Source: Rotaria sordida (taxonomy: Eukaryota; Rotifera; Eurotatoria; Philodinida; Philodinidae). Taken from it: a stretch of 64,000 nucleotides of DNA. The position numbers were made by a program, and so were the translations under genes. Location: the NCBI GenBank assembly GCA_905250125.1, contig CAJNOL010000551.1, forward strand, positions 60,392 through 124,391, in the 5' to 3' direction. Of the stretch, positions 12,915-25,029 are shown piece by piece (the stretch's first letter is position 1; each line of letters begins with the position of its first letter). The notes under the pieces were generated by a model, which was not told where the DNA came from, made no database searches, and saw only the letters and a program-made list of their open reading frames with translations.

Positions 12915-15665
12915 TCATGTACTTGGTATTGGTACTTTAGTAGAACGAACTTTTTTAGCGGCCTGTGAAAAACAATATAAATAATAATCAAGGTTTATCT
13001 TTTTTGAAAATATTTTACTTCTCTTTCATCTGGTGTGAGTAATCCTCGTACAACAAGTATTTGATAAACTGGCTTTTGGAATGAATGTAAATTTCGTCGA
13101 AAGATATATGCTTCTCCAGAAGGATTCTTACAGAATTTTTCTATATTACATTTTGATGAACTTGGATCGAATATGAGAAGGCGAATATTACCATCACGAA
13201 ATTGTTCATAACCAACAATCGTTCGACTATGATCTATTAAAAAAAAAGTCTTCAGAAATTTTTAAATTAACAAGTTACACAACATGGGTTAGGTTTGATA
13301 AACTTAGAAATTATATTTTTAATACATTTGCCAATTGGTGATTAATTAAATGGTAGAAAAAGAACTATTATAATCTAAGTTCAAAACTTTCAATGAATCG
13401 AGTAAGTCTACTTTTTGAATAGAACGTCTAAGTTCTTATTATCATAACTAATAAGTATCTGTTATGTTCATAACTATAAAATCGTTTAATATTAATATTT
13501 AAAAAATTACTACCAACGTATTAAAATAAATATCAGATGGACTACAAATTTTTTTCTTTCTAACTGGAAGAGTAAAACTCTAAAATCCAAAATAACTTAT
13601 TCAATAGTTGTTTGTTTCAAGCATTATGTGCTTTCGAAGGTCATTCTATTAATTAGCATTAAAGCATTTGATGAACCGAAAAAAATTCTATATAAAAAGT
13701 ATATATATAGAAGATCTCTTTTATGTATTCTTTCGAATTTATGTATATAAATCCTTCTATTTTGAGGATTTTCTTTACTAAATTGATATTGCACTTATAA
13801 AATTATTAGATGAACAAATTTTCTATTGTATTCAATTCTACATTGGCGAATACTTATGTTCATTTATTGCCGTTGTTAAATTTCAATTTTCTGAATAGAT
13901 CAACATAAAAACAAGAAACGATTGTTACATTATATAAATAAGAAATTTTAACATTTATCCATTTTGTTTTTTTTTTCATTGCATATATAAATTCATGAGA
14001 AAGAGAAAAAATCGAACTACGAAAAAGAAAATCTAATTAATATTATAATTGAATATACCTTCATGTTGTAAATAGAGTGGATGAATAATATTATTTCTAT
14101 TTTCAGGCTGTTGTTGAAAGTATCTTCTAACCCATTCAAATAAATATTTATAAGCAATTGATTTATCAATAGTTTTTGGTTGATGAAAATCAAATAATTC
14201 TGTTCTAAATTAAATAAAAACAAATTTATATTATAAAAAAAGCGAAGAAGCCTAGTTTTTACTTTATATTGAAATACGCAAGACAAGCCATAATTTCTGT
14301 TGGTCCAATCCACTTAGTTGAATTAGTTAGATGTTTATTGAATTGTTCTCGACCTTCACTATCAAATCCAGCTGTCCAAGCTGTTTCAACTAATTTTTGT
14401 AAATAACTAACAGATGGTATATCACGGTTTGTTTGATTCGTTGCTTCATGACCAAATAAATGCATTGAATATTGAGGATCGTGACGAAGTGATGAAAGTA
14501 ACATTTGAAAATTTTTATAACCACATGCCCAACCTTGATCAAGCCATGTTGCACTTACATGATCACAACCTGGTTGACATAAACGACGATCCATAACGTT
14601 ACCCATTGGTAAACGTGAAAGCATTGGAATAATTCCTAATTTAAATAAAAACCTATTAGTGGAATCCCTACGAGACTAAAATATGAAACATGATGAAGCT
14701 GCTGGTGCTAATCACAGGAAGATTGTTTTATTCTATTTTTGGACGCACCTCTTCACCGTTCATTAACTTAATCCTTCAGAAACACAATAAGGAAACAGTT
14801 AAGATATTATGACGAAACGTTACTGATATACAGTCTTTGATCTTATATCAACAATGCCTGTCATGGTCTGTGATAGTTTCTAGCTGTTGTCCTGTCACGA
14901 TCTGTGATGATCTCTGACTAGTGCCTCTCAAGGTTTGTTAAAGATGGATGCAAATTTCTACTCTATATACTTCAACACTCCTTTTAGATTGTGTTTTATC
15001 AAAAAAACAATGTTTTTAATTGTTCACCTGCTGATCTTGATTCAAGTCTTTCTATTGGTTGTGCAACCATTTCATCTAATTTATTTTTATATTCGTCATA
15101 TTGTTTTTGTGAGATAAATTTTTTTTTATAAACTTTATCTAAATTCCATCGAGCTCGTTCAGTAAATGTTCTTTTACTTCCACCATATCGATTCTAGGGA
15201 AAAAAATGGAAAAATTTGAAATTATTTTTTCTTTTCGAATTCTTATTTATTAACTTGAAAGTCTTCAAATGATTGAGCATTTTCTTCTTCTTGTAACATA
15301 CGAGCTATTCGAGCATCTTCACCTTCTTGTAATTGTTCATAAGAGATTTCTGAAATTGCTTGTTGTTGATATTGATTTTTCATCCGTTCACGTCGTTCTA
15401 ATTCTTGTGCATGTAAACTATCTGATGCTGTTGTTGTTGTTGTTGCTGTTGTTCTATGTACAGAAAGATGATCATGATCTTCATTAACATGAATTTGAAG
15501 AACAAGAGGATCATAAAATATTTCATTACATAATGGACAACCATAATTTGCTTCTAATGATGATGAAGAACTCGTTTTAGAACATGTTTCAAATTCATGA
15601 TGAAGTGAAAGAAGAGTTGTATCACCAAATATTCTATGACATAAAGAACATTCTACGGATTCCAT
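12915..15665 (-). CDS. ZUP1: ZUP1 (ZUFSP) K63-linkage deubiquitinase, 6 exons, 452 aa
   Basis: Exons 15665-15255, 15193-15028, 14635-14263, 14204-14059, 13233-13019 and 12962-12915 join in phase. The N-terminus has two zinc fingers: C6-x2-C9 with H22/H23 and C28, then C42-x2-C45 with H58 and H63. An MIU-type ubiquitin helix follows (ARIARMLQEEE, about 116-126), then the peptidase domain. The triad is visible: Cys230 in GWACGYKNFQML, His367 in DHSRTIVG, Asp388 in LLIFDPSS. The His-Asp spacing of 21 equals that of human ZUFSP (491/512). Known role: cleaves K63 polyubiquitin and acts in genome stability. At 452 aa it is shorter than the human protein (578 aa), with fewer zinc fingers. The start is MESVE; an upstream in-frame ATG at 15701 exists, but an AG at 15669-15668 could be the acceptor of a 5' exon, so the extreme N-terminus is uncertain. 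Confidence 0.94.
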
Positions 15666-16713
15666 ATCTATAATAATCAAGAAAAATAAATATTTATTCA
15701 TAATTGAAAATAATTCGTATGTTTAGTATGTTAAAATTATCAAACTAAAAAATATTCTTCTATTTCGAAGTACACTGAGGTCAATATGGGAATATGAAGA
15801 AATACATAAAAATACAAATTATACCTATTGCATTATAAGTTGAAGCATTTCTCAGCTTATTACGAAAACCTATTCATATTTCTTTTCTTTTTAAATTAAT
15901 ATACTGGTTTCTGTAAATATGGTCATCTGATTGAATTAGAATTAAGTATTTGATTAAAAATTATAGGTTAAATTTTTTTCCAAACAAAAAACAAACAACA
16001 TAACTTATTGTTTGTAGAATTCAAAATGAAAAATTTCATGTAAATCTAAATATATAAACTGAAAACAAATTTACACATTATGATGCAATAATTCACACAA
16101 TAATCAACTCACAATTTCAATACTATTGAATGTGAACAACAAATCCTTTCTTGTGATTGCCATCGTACATAAATTATATCAATATAAAATTATCTTATCG
16201 TAGTTTTTGAAATTAACTCGTCGTTATATATTAATCTAAATTAATAGAAAAAAAAACTAAAAGAATAACAAAAAAAACCAGAAAAAGACTCATATCGATA
16301 GTCCCTGCAGTATTTTTTTTCTCGTTAAATTTTTTTTTGTTTTCGTTTTAACAACAACAACAATAGCCAACTAGAAAAAAACCCAGATGGCCATAGTAAT
16401 ACACCTATAACAGTAAAGTAAATTTTCAGCCAAACAAAATACACATATACACATGTGTGTCAGTGAACTGAAATAACAAACAAACAAACAAGAAAGAAAA
16501 AAAGAAAAGCAGAAAAAAAAACAAATCATAGAAAACAACTGAAAGTAAATGAAAAACAAAAAAAGAGAAACAATAGCAGCTTCTTTTTTTTTTATAAAAG
16601 CCCGTTTTGATGTAGCTACTGCTCATTTATATATCTTAGGTGGCTGGTTATCATCATGGACGAAAAAAAATGAGCCTACACGCACGCAAACACATTCACA
16701 CACACACATAAAT
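15666..16713. other. Intergenic gap, acidic regulator gene to ZUP1
   Basis: No gene seen. It should contain the ZUP1 promoter and 5' UTR and the 3' UTR of the upstream gene; long A-rich and T-rich runs lie at 16.2-16.6 kb. Confidence 0.5.
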
Positions 16714-19700
16714 TCACTGTGGAAATAATCGAGGAAGAAGAAATGTTGTTGTGGTGGTTGTTGTACCAGGTTCTTGTTTAATATAACAAAATTGTGGTTG
16801 ATGTTGTTGTTGTTGTTGTTGTAAAGCAGCAAATGTAAGTAATTCAATAGTTGTTGTTGTTGTATTATTTGATGTTGTTGGATGTAATGGTGTTGTTGTA
16901 TTACAACCAAGAATTTTTAATGTTGTGGAACAACTATTTTCATATTCATCCATAGCTGTTGTCATTGTACATGATGATGAAGCTAATGATGGACTTGAAT
17001 AACAATAAATTGGAAAATCATCATCTGTATTTGTTGGTTCACGTTTTATTAATTGTTCTATTAATGCATCTTTAAAATAAATATATTTATGTATTTTGTT
17101 TATATTTTATAGATAGAAGACGAGTCGCATTACGCAATAAAATCGACTCTCTCTTGAAATTAAGTTTCTTATTTTCTCAATTGTTAATTCAGATCTTAGG
17201 AGTCTATTGCTGTTCGAATTAGACTTCATATCAGTTGCATGTGGCTGACTCAAAATTCGATTTCATCAATTGACTATAACATTATGCTATGCAATGTTTA
17301 TATGAAAAGTTTGTCTTCTTTCTTCAGCTTTTTTTAACTTGACTTATGAAAATGACAAAATATTGTTCTTTTGCTTTTTCTTTTAGACGACATTATTCGC
17401 TTATATGTATAATATGAGGACATATATGACAAAATTTCCTCCCTATTGTGGTTTTAAAGCTCTAAACGCACAATGTTTTATGAGTATCGAAAGTTGCTCT
17501 ATTTAACTGATATTTAACGGATTTTGGTCAGAATAATCTGGCTTTCTATCAAAACAATGATACATTTGGAGACAGCATAAAAAATTGAGTTGATCTATAT
17601 ATGTTACAAAATTTTTTGGCAAACTCTATTATCGTCCGAAAACTCGGCTCTAAGCCTCCTTAGAGTTACGCCGAGAAATATGAATAAATAATAAAAACGA
17701 TATTTTGATTGACTTTATTGTTTGACGTAACTCAGAGGCGAACTAGAACTGAATATTTGGATGAAAATAAAAGTTGTCAGAGGATTTTATGACATATACA
17801 CATCGACTTAATTTTCAATGCTAATTTTAAAAAAATACTATCAGTTTCGATAGAAAGCCTAACTATTCTGACCAAAATCGATTAAATATTAGTTTTAAAA
17901 AAAAGCAACTTTTGGCTCTCAAGATCCTTATGCTTTTGACTAAAGTATCCTGTCCACATATTAAACTCAAGGCAATAGTATTATTCTGTAGAGCTTTGAA
18001 AAATCTATCGAATGATATATAATTCAAAGTTGATCGCTTCTTCAAAAGCATAATAGGTAGGAAATTTTGCTATGGCTGTCCTCACACTGTTGATACGAAT
18101 GAATTGTGTTATCTAAATGAAAAAAGAAAAGAATAATATGTTATCATACTCATTTTTAACTATGTGATAGAGGAAAGAAAGAACTTTCATTTGATACATA
18201 ATTCAAATACGAAGTATTGAAGACAAGAGGAGAACTTTTCATCAAAGCATTGTATGGAATCACGATCAAATTTTCAGTTAGTTGCATGCAGTCAGAATAA
18301 GATCTAACTGTTTAAATCGAAGAGCAATTGACTACCAGGAAAATAATAAACTCAACTTCGATAGGGCGGATCGATTTCATCACTTAACAACTTTTCTCTT
18401 TTATGTTGTACCATTTAATGTTGCTTGTCGAAGAACATTACAAGCAACAATTTGTGCAGCTGCTTGTAAACCAGTTGCTGTTATTTGTTGTTGATGTAAT
18501 GGTGGTGGTGGAATAGGACAATTATTATTATTATTTGTTGTTGTTTCAAAACATAATGTTGATGTTGTTTGTTGTTTTGTTATTGGTTCTTTTGATATAA
18601 ATGTACCATTACGAAATAAAATAACTTCACGTGGTGTTGATTTAATACGACGACGAGTTGATGAACGTGTTGATGTTGTTGTTGATGATGATGATTTTAA
18701 TAAATCTGTATCATTTGAACATGAACCTGTTGAACTTAAACCTAATGTTGTTGTTTTTGAATCTATTCGTGTTGCATCTTCCGCTATTATAACAACACTT
18801 GCTTTCGGTTCTATAGAAAGAAAATTAAAAAAAAATTCAGAATTCTTAATTGAAAAGAATACTTCTAAATATCATATGTTTATAATAATTCAAATGAAAG
18901 ACAAATATGAAATGATTGATTAAAATATAGAATAACTCAAATGTCAATAGACCAAATAGAAGATTGAATATCTTCTTTAGTATATAATCAAAACAAAAAA
19001 GATTGGAAATAATTCATGCAAATAAATTTTTTATGCTATTATCATTATGTCTCGAGGGATTGATTTTATATACAAATACAACAACAAAATACTCTTGTGT
19101 AAGTATTTTAATTTAATTTTTATTCATATCGTATTCTATCGAGAGATATAAGAAATTCTTATTAGAACGTTAGATTAATATGATAAGATAGAAAAATTTT
19201 GAGATTATTTTTTTGCACTTAACTGACTAAGAAAAAAAAATATGAAAATCTTTTTTCAAATTATTGAATACAATATAGTTCTTATACATATAAATACGTG
19301 TCGCCATGGTTGGGTGACTACGTTATTCGACATGTACCCCACAAGGTACTATATGTAAACTTCAATATCATCAGTCATGAAATGATTCTGGACAAGTCAC
19401 TAACGATTATTTGTCACAGATCACGTGTCCGAGAAGCATGCTGACTACATTATGATATACACATGCTATTGTGGTTAGTACATGGTAGGAACTGCAAGAA
19501 TTCTGCATCAGGCCGACTTTCTGTCTAGAGCTACAGCTAGTCACAGTTGTAAGAAAGATATGAATCTACTGAATCTGCGGCTAGGCAGCACTCCATACCA
19601 CAAGGTAGCTGAAAGACAGAGATATGGTTCTTCGATTCCATATATCTGTTTAATAGTGATATACTTAAAATAAAATTAATTTGATGATATTTTGAATGAT

Positions 19701-21421
19701 TCATATGTATTACAAATACGTGTCGAATTATTCATAGATGATATAAGTTATAAACTTCGACAAAATGTAGAATTTTATTGAAAAAAAACAAGACTTGTAA
19801 TGTTAAACTTTCATAATTTGTAAAAGATTAGAATTTTTAATGGAATATAACGATTATTATTCTAACTGATATGCTTTATTTGTTTTTTTTTGTATATGAA
19901 CGTTTGTTTATTAGTTTATTTGCTATTTCTACTATGAAGAAATATTAATGTGAAATTTCGCAATTATATTGATGACTAATGATTCCAATTTTGAAATGAA
20001 TAATGAATCATTAGAAAAAAATTACGCAATTTTATTGAAATTTTCTTTTCTGAGTCAAATATGCTAACGAGGAAATGTATACATATATCAAGTTGCTTTT
20101 GAATCGAGACTGTACTTAAATGATAGGCTATGATGATTAATGTCAAACTCTAAGATGATTTGGTTGTTTGAGTCTTTGTTCTTGACATATCTAATTTTGA
20201 CTTGAAAATTTGCATAAATAAACTCTCAATGATATTAATTTTGCTAATTTAAGATATAAATAATGAAAACTTTCTAATAAAAGAAGAAGACAATCGTCTT
20301 TCGTATAATGATATTTCCGAATGAGACGTACTAAAACCAATGAAATTTTCACAGTGAACTAGTGTCATTGGCAACAAAGATTTGAACAACCGAACTATCT
20401 TAAACTTTGATGCAGCTCATCATAGCCCATTATCTGGGAATAATTTCGATCGAACACTTGGGAACATTTCCGTATAAGAATAATGAAAGGATTTGATAAA
20501 TAAGAAATGAGAATTTTTTTTAATATTTAATCTAAAATAAACTTTTATAGTACATAAAAATGATTACCTGCTGCTGTTGAATTTAATCGTCGTTTAGTTG
20601 CTGCATGACCTCTTGATGTTCTAGAGATAAGAAACAAAACGAATGACTACTGCCAATAAAATAAAAACAAAAAAAAAATCAACTTACGCTCTAGATGAAA
20701 CTCGACCACCTCGTTTAAATTTTTTTCCTTTTAATACTCTAGCAGGTACAATAGGTACTGATGGTTGTATTGATACAGATGATATAGGTGATGATGTTGT
20801 TGCTAAAAAAAAGAATTTCAAGAATAAAAAATTTACTTTTTGTTTTTTAATAAAATAGTTTTTACTTGTATATGTATGTCCTATTGTATTATTAGTTGTA
20901 ACAATTGGATGAAATTGTAATTCATTTCCACTAAGATATAGTGTTGTTGGTAATTCACCTGGTTCAATTTTTGGTTGATGTATTAAACGAAGTGTTGTTG
21001 TTGTTGTAGGTAATCGTTGTTCACATGAATGTTGTTGAAAAAAATCAAAAAATTCATTTTCTTGCTGTTGTTGAGAATAATTATTTGAAAGAAACTTTTC
21101 ATCAATTATAAATGAACAATTATTATTTAATGTTGTTAATTTTCGTTTTTCATCATCTTGTGGTTTTTCTTGTTTTATTTCAATATCATCACTTGAAAAT
21201 TGTGGCGATAAAAAATCATGTTCAAATAATTGATCAAGTAATAATGGCTTCATCCAGTCATCTGCATCATCATCTGTTGTTGATGTTGTATTTAATACAT
21301 CCAAAAAATCATCATTTAAATGAAGTAATGGAGAAAATGAATCAAGCATTGATGTCGGTGGGGAAACCGACAATGAACCAAATAAAGTTGGATTATGTGA
21401 ATGAGCAAAATCGATTTCCAT
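16714..21421 (-). CDS. Acidic Q/T/N-rich transcription-regulator-like protein, 5 exons, 492 aa
   Basis: Exons 21421-20866, 20802-20688, 20620-20568, 18810-18412 and 17069-16714 join in phase (1479 nt). I do not recognise the family. The first 90 residues are acidic and hydrophobic (DDFLDVL, DDWMKPLLLDQLFEHDFLSP) like an activation domain. Residues 207-235 are strongly basic (VLKGKKFKRGGRVSSR, then ATKRR), which could be a nuclear signal or nucleic-acid contact. Four SUMO-acceptor-like sites are present: IKQE 82-85, PKIEPG 150-155, IKREP 382-386, IKQEPG 471-476. The rest is Thr/Asn/Gln-rich with a proline run. I found no bZIP, bHLH, zinc finger or forkhead domain, although the acidic N-terminus with KxEP motifs resembles CREB3-like and other activators in style. 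Introns 3 and 4 (1757 and 1342 nt) are large, and intron 4 holds a foldback. Codon pattern and intact splicing suggest a live gene; function is inferred only. Confidence 0.72.
17491..17911. mobile_element. Foldback element, about 420 bp, in intron 4 of the acidic regulator gene
   Basis: Palindrome centred near 17701. The arms pair ATTTTGGTCAGAATAATCTG with the complement of CTATTCTGACCAAAAT, and GGCTTTCTATC with GATAGAAAGCC. The distal ends AGTTGCT/AGCAACT also pair. No ORF. Confidence 0.75.
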
Positions 21422-22298
21422 GATAAATCACCGGGGGAGGGAAAATCAAAAAAAAAAAAGAAAAAAAAACTTGAAGTTTTAAGATTTGTATCAATTAAAA
21501 AGAATGCACTCATGAACGACCATAGTGTATCACGGGTCGACAGTTTCAGATAGTTGACGATATGACCCTGCGTATGTATTTATATATATATGCATACGTA
21601 CACACACCACACACGCATGCGTACATTAAGAAAGGACAGACAGAAAGAACGAACATTTTTATAGGAAGAAAAGATAAATTACGATCGGTTTAGAGTTACC
21701 ATTAAATAGGAATATATGACCTCTAGCCAAACAAAAACATATGGAATTAATATGTTTGATAGAGGACAGACATAGTCGGACATGGCAATTACACACTCGT
21801 AATTCACATACACAATTAAATATCCATTTAACATCTCTTGTTATCTAAGATGCTCCCAGGGCAAAAGTCGAGCAAAATTTTTGACTCCCTAATATTTTTA
21901 TATGGTTCGATAGAGCTCGTCGAGCTGATCTCGGATATCATCTTTAAAACTTTTTTGGTCGAATTTTAGCTGGGAAATCGTCGAAACACAAATAATACCT
22001 TCCAAAATTGACCTTTTCAGTATTTTTAAGAAATTTCAAGTTTTTACTCATTTAGGTTAATGGTAAATTTTCAAAACAAATCTCTTCGAACTCATCATCA
22101 AAAAGTAAGTAGAATGGTATAGGTTTAGTAACATTTTATCGTTCGTGCCTTCTTCAATGAGGTCGACTTGATGTATCATTCGACATAACGACCACTTTAT
22201 TGTTCCAAACTTATCTAGTCTTCTGCATCAAAACATTTTCTCAACTTAAATTTTTGTTTTTGTATTAAACAAACTGTTTTTGTTGTTAAACAAAAGTA
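21422..22298. other. Divergent upstream region of the acidic regulator gene
   Basis: Probably contains the promoter of the 21421 start. It has a palindromic GCATACGTACAC/GCATGCGTAC stretch at about 21.59-21.63 kb, and a short segment at 21.89-21.93 kb (ATGGTTCGATAGAGCTCGTC) that recurs near 60.09 kb. Confidence 0.4.
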
Positions 22299-22490
22299 AT
22301 GGAAGATCATAGTGATTTACTCACTGTCGATAATAATTCACAATCAAGATTTTCATCTTTGGAAGCAAACGAAGGTAGTCATACAAATTCGGCAACAATT
22401 TCACCATTGGCGACAGAACATATAGATTGGACAAGACTTGAGCTTCACTCAAATTTGGCACTATTGGGCTCAGCATCACCTGAATTTTGA
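22299..22490 (+). CDS. Small ORF, 63 aa, unknown; possibly a first exon
   Basis: An uninterrupted 63-codon ORF, MEDHSDLLTVDNN to ASPEF, with a mixed Ser/Thr/Asp composition unlike the poly-Lys/Phe junk ORFs of the AT-rich background. It lies 877 nt upstream of and divergent from the acidic regulator gene at 16.7-21.4 kb. No domain is recognised. I could not find a good donor that would join it in phase to the small spliced ORF at 23.6-24.6 kb on the same strand, so the two are listed apart. It may be a real short gene, an exon, or chance. Confidence 0.3.
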   Translation: MEDHSDLLTVDNNSQSRFSSLEANEGSHTNSATISPLATEHIDWTRLELHSNLALLGSASPEF

Positions 22491-22816
22491 ATTTGAGGCT
22501 TGATTGCATGCGAGTTTAGCTTTTGTTTGATAAGACGAACCTTGTTTTAGTGCGAAGATTGAAATCTCTAATATGTTTATTTATATGTTGTGATGAAGAA
22601 AACTAAAAAACGTAGACAACAGTAAATACACCAATTTTATCAATATGGTCCAAAACTACACTTGTTTCCTTATTTAAATAAAGTGATATATAAACTAAAC
22701 GAATCGTAGAATTATGTGATCGATGGACGCTAACATTAGCTCTATCTGAGGATCCGTCTTCTCTTTTGTGATATAATAGTTCTTTTCATTTTATTGAGTG
22801 AAATACAGCCATAATA

Positions 22817-22908
22817 GTGTAGGTGTGAGTGTTGGTATGGGTGGGTGAGTAGCTCTGTGTCCGGTCTTCACTTAAACCCGCATCCACACTCCACACACCC
22901 ACACTCAA
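22817..22908. repeat. G-rich hairpin resembling TGTGGG telomere repeat, copy 1
   Basis: The left arm is G-rich (GTGTAGGTGTGAGTG, TATGGGTGGGTGAG); the right arm is C-rich (CCGCATCCACACTCCACACA, CCCACACTC). The complement of the right arm reads GAGTGTGGGTGTGTGGAGTG, that is, degenerate TGTGGG units. Confidence 0.6.
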
Positions 22909-22969
22909 TTTACCTCATACTGATATGTGAGAAGTTATTTTAGGATAACAAGTAAACTTCCATTGAGCC

Positions 22970-23175
22970 TCATCCTAATTGTCTCTCACCTGAAAAATCA
23001 CTGGTGAATCCCCTAGAATATGTGAAATTCCTGGTGAGTCACAAAAAAGGTCTCTGATGAGTCTCTAAAATATAAAAACTCACCAGGAACTCATTGGGCA
23101 TACCCTAAGAAATCCAGAGAGAATCCATAGTTTTCAGGGAGTAGAGAAAAAACAAATACTCACCAGAAAGCGCCT
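22970..23175. repeat. Degenerate CTCACCAGG-word array
   Basis: The words CTCACC, CACCAGGAA, TGGTGAGT and GGTGAATCCC recur in both orientations over about 200 bp without a fixed period. Confidence 0.5.
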
Positions 23176-23573
23176 TTGCCGTAATTTTATTCTACAAAGT
23201 GCATAAATATATTCAATTATGCACGAAGCTGTATGCGTTCACAAAGGTGGGACGCAGCTAAATAATTGGTTCCAGGAGCGTCTGCCTGATACATAGAGAA
23301 GAAAAATCAAAGGATAAATACTGAACGCGTTGTGTTTCAAACTAGACAATAAAAATAAATTATTTCGAAGTACGATCTATGAACAAACTATCAATCGAAT
23401 TCTATTATTTAAAATATATCTTTCTTAAAAATAAGATGTTCAAGGGTATGTATGATATCTTTATAAAGAAATAATTTTTTTTATTTAAATTATTTTGAAC
23501 AACGCCATCAATAAGCAAGTATAAATTTTATTAAATAAATGATTCTTTGTTAATTTAGATTGAACTCAACAAC

Positions 23574-24583
23574 ATGATCAAGGGTAAGTACTAATTCAAG
23601 TAAGTGAATAGTTTCCTTGCTTTTTCGGTAGAAGGATTGGGAGAGGGGAAAGGGATGTGATAGGGTAGTGCAGATAGGAAGGGAAGCAACAGAGCAAGAA
23701 ATTTAACTGTAAAATGCATTCGAAGGTTCCGTAAAAACTTCGATGGCTATTACAAGATCTTACAACAAGATCATACAAGAATCATACTGTACAATTTTAT
23801 TAGAAATGCTGACTTTAAGATTGGCACATACAATCGCAAAAGATCTTATACAATTTTCATATGATCTTGCATGCTCATGGAAGGTCATACAGTAATCTCT
23901 TATATGATTTTGTAAGAACCGTACAAGACCTTATACTCAGATCACTTGATCTAGATATGTGTGTTCTATTGTTTTCAAGGTTGTTTTGTTAGAAAGATTT
24001 TGAAACTTTATTTTATTGGAAATATAGATGAAAAGCAATGACGAATGAAATTAAAAATCTTTGTAAAATAACATGAATACGGCATTTAATGATACATAAA
24101 GGGCGATATTCGTGCATCCCGTTGGGACTTTCCTATGCAAGAGACTCATGAGCAACTTATACAATCACTTCCTAAACAATTCCTAGAGATTCTCGATAAA
24201 TTTCCTTATAAATCCCCAGGAGCTACCTGTCAGAATTCTCTATGAAGTTTTATTAAGGACTTCTGGGGAATTCGTCAGAGGAGAGTTGACTAGGGCACCC
24301 AATTTCAAAATTTTCTCTCGCTTCCAACTTCATCTAATCAAAATCAAATTATAGTGATCATTACAAACCAGCTACAAGAACTGAACGCTGATACGGTCAA
24401 ATTAAATGTTGGTATAGCTCAAATAGGACATGGAATGCTACAATTAAATAACGAAATTATGAATTTTAAAAATGTTGTAGCAATATTTTTGGTAAACATA
24501 ATTTGGTCCCGTTGTAAATAATTAATTCTCTCTTTCAGCTCCTCGATGCAATCACATATGAATTACACTTCATCAAAAAATAA
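23574..24583 (+). CDS. Small spliced ORF, 63 aa, unknown
   Basis: Three pieces join in phase: 23574-23583 (part of a 25-nt exon, 23559-23583, between a good AG and GTAAGT), 24355-24491 and 24539-24583. The product starts MIKVIITNQLQELNAD and ends ELHFIKK; it is amphipathic and helical, consistent with a short coiled coil such as small lysosome-complex (BORC/BLOC-like) subunits, but no family can be named. If the 25-nt exon is internal, the frame is also open upstream through IELNN, so the protein may be longer. The 771-nt intron carries degenerate repeat DNA. Support comes only from the phase match and splice sites. Confidence 0.4.
23740..23955. repeat. Degenerate AGATCATACAA-word array
   Basis: Variants of AAGATCTTACAA, GATCATACAAGA, TCTTATACAA and TCATATGATCTTG recur over about 215 bp in both orientations, inside the intron of the small plus-strand ORF. 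Confidence 0.55.
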
Positions 24584-24692
24584 AAAGTTCTGTTGTTTTT
24601 ATACCGTCATTTACTTGTCTCTTTTTTTGAAAAAAAACCAAAGAATAGATGGTATTCAACTCTAATAAATTTTAACAAGATGGTGACATTTA

Positions 24693-25025
24693 CTAGAGAT
24701 GAAATATATTTGTAATAGGATTTGCAGGAACAAAAGTCCAAAGTTTAACAAGTCCATCATTTCTGGTTATTGCTAAGTCAAGTTTATGCGGATGAAATAA
24801 CATTTCATTTAATGCTTTTTGACTATGTGGATAAGTTATACTTGCACTTAGTCGAAATCTTACTTTAAGAAAAAATAAAATAAATAGAAAAATAAAATCA
24901 AACTGATTATCTGTGTAATGAAATTTCCAAAGTCAAAGTTTTCTTTCACTTAGATAATCATCGGAATTTGAATTCGATGAACGTTCTTTAAACATAACTA
25001 ACCATGTATGTATATTTAAACTAAT
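24693..25025 (-). pseudogene. WDR75-like WD40 gene fragment
   Basis: Minus-strand translation gives TWLVMFKERSSNSNSDDYL, then SERKL-stop-LWKFHYTDNQ, a mini-intron of about 45 nt, then PHSQKALNEMLFHPHKLDLA and ITRNDGLVKLWTF. The order WL-x-ER, LWKF, PH and DG-x-VKLW fits the distal WD repeats of WDR75, a nucleolar pre-rRNA processing factor. A TGA at 24935-24933 sits exactly where the family has a residue before LW, and the fragment stops soon after LWTF, whereas the family continues for hundreds of residues. No upstream exons are visible. It is therefore a truncated, stop-interrupted copy rather than a working gene; the family assignment is tentative. Confidence 0.5.
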
Positions 25026-25029
25026 ATTT

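Noticed and set aside
15269-15487. Plus-strand ORF rich in Leu
   Set aside because: It is the antisense shadow of ZUP1 exon 1, where a coding (ACA/ACT)n run reads as Leu/Val on the other strand.
15663-15701. ZUP1 start at the upstream ATG (15701)
   Set aside because: The added residues MNKYLFFLIIID are AT-background-like and are separated from MESVE by a plausible splice acceptor.
16623-16910. Minus-strand ORF overlapping the acidic regulator gene's last exon
   Set aside because: Out of frame with the exon whose phases fit the rest of the gene; Gln/Asn/His composition comes from shifted trinucleotide repeats.
19260-19640. GC-richer island in intron 3 of the acidic regulator gene, checked for a missed DNA-binding exon or an RNA gene
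   Set aside because: No frame gives a known motif and no tRNA-like cloverleaf could be folded by eye.
22808-22908. G/C-rich repeats considered as a CRISPR array or true telomere tract
   Set aside because: The host is eukaryotic, units are degenerate, and the two arms are inverted rather than tandem.
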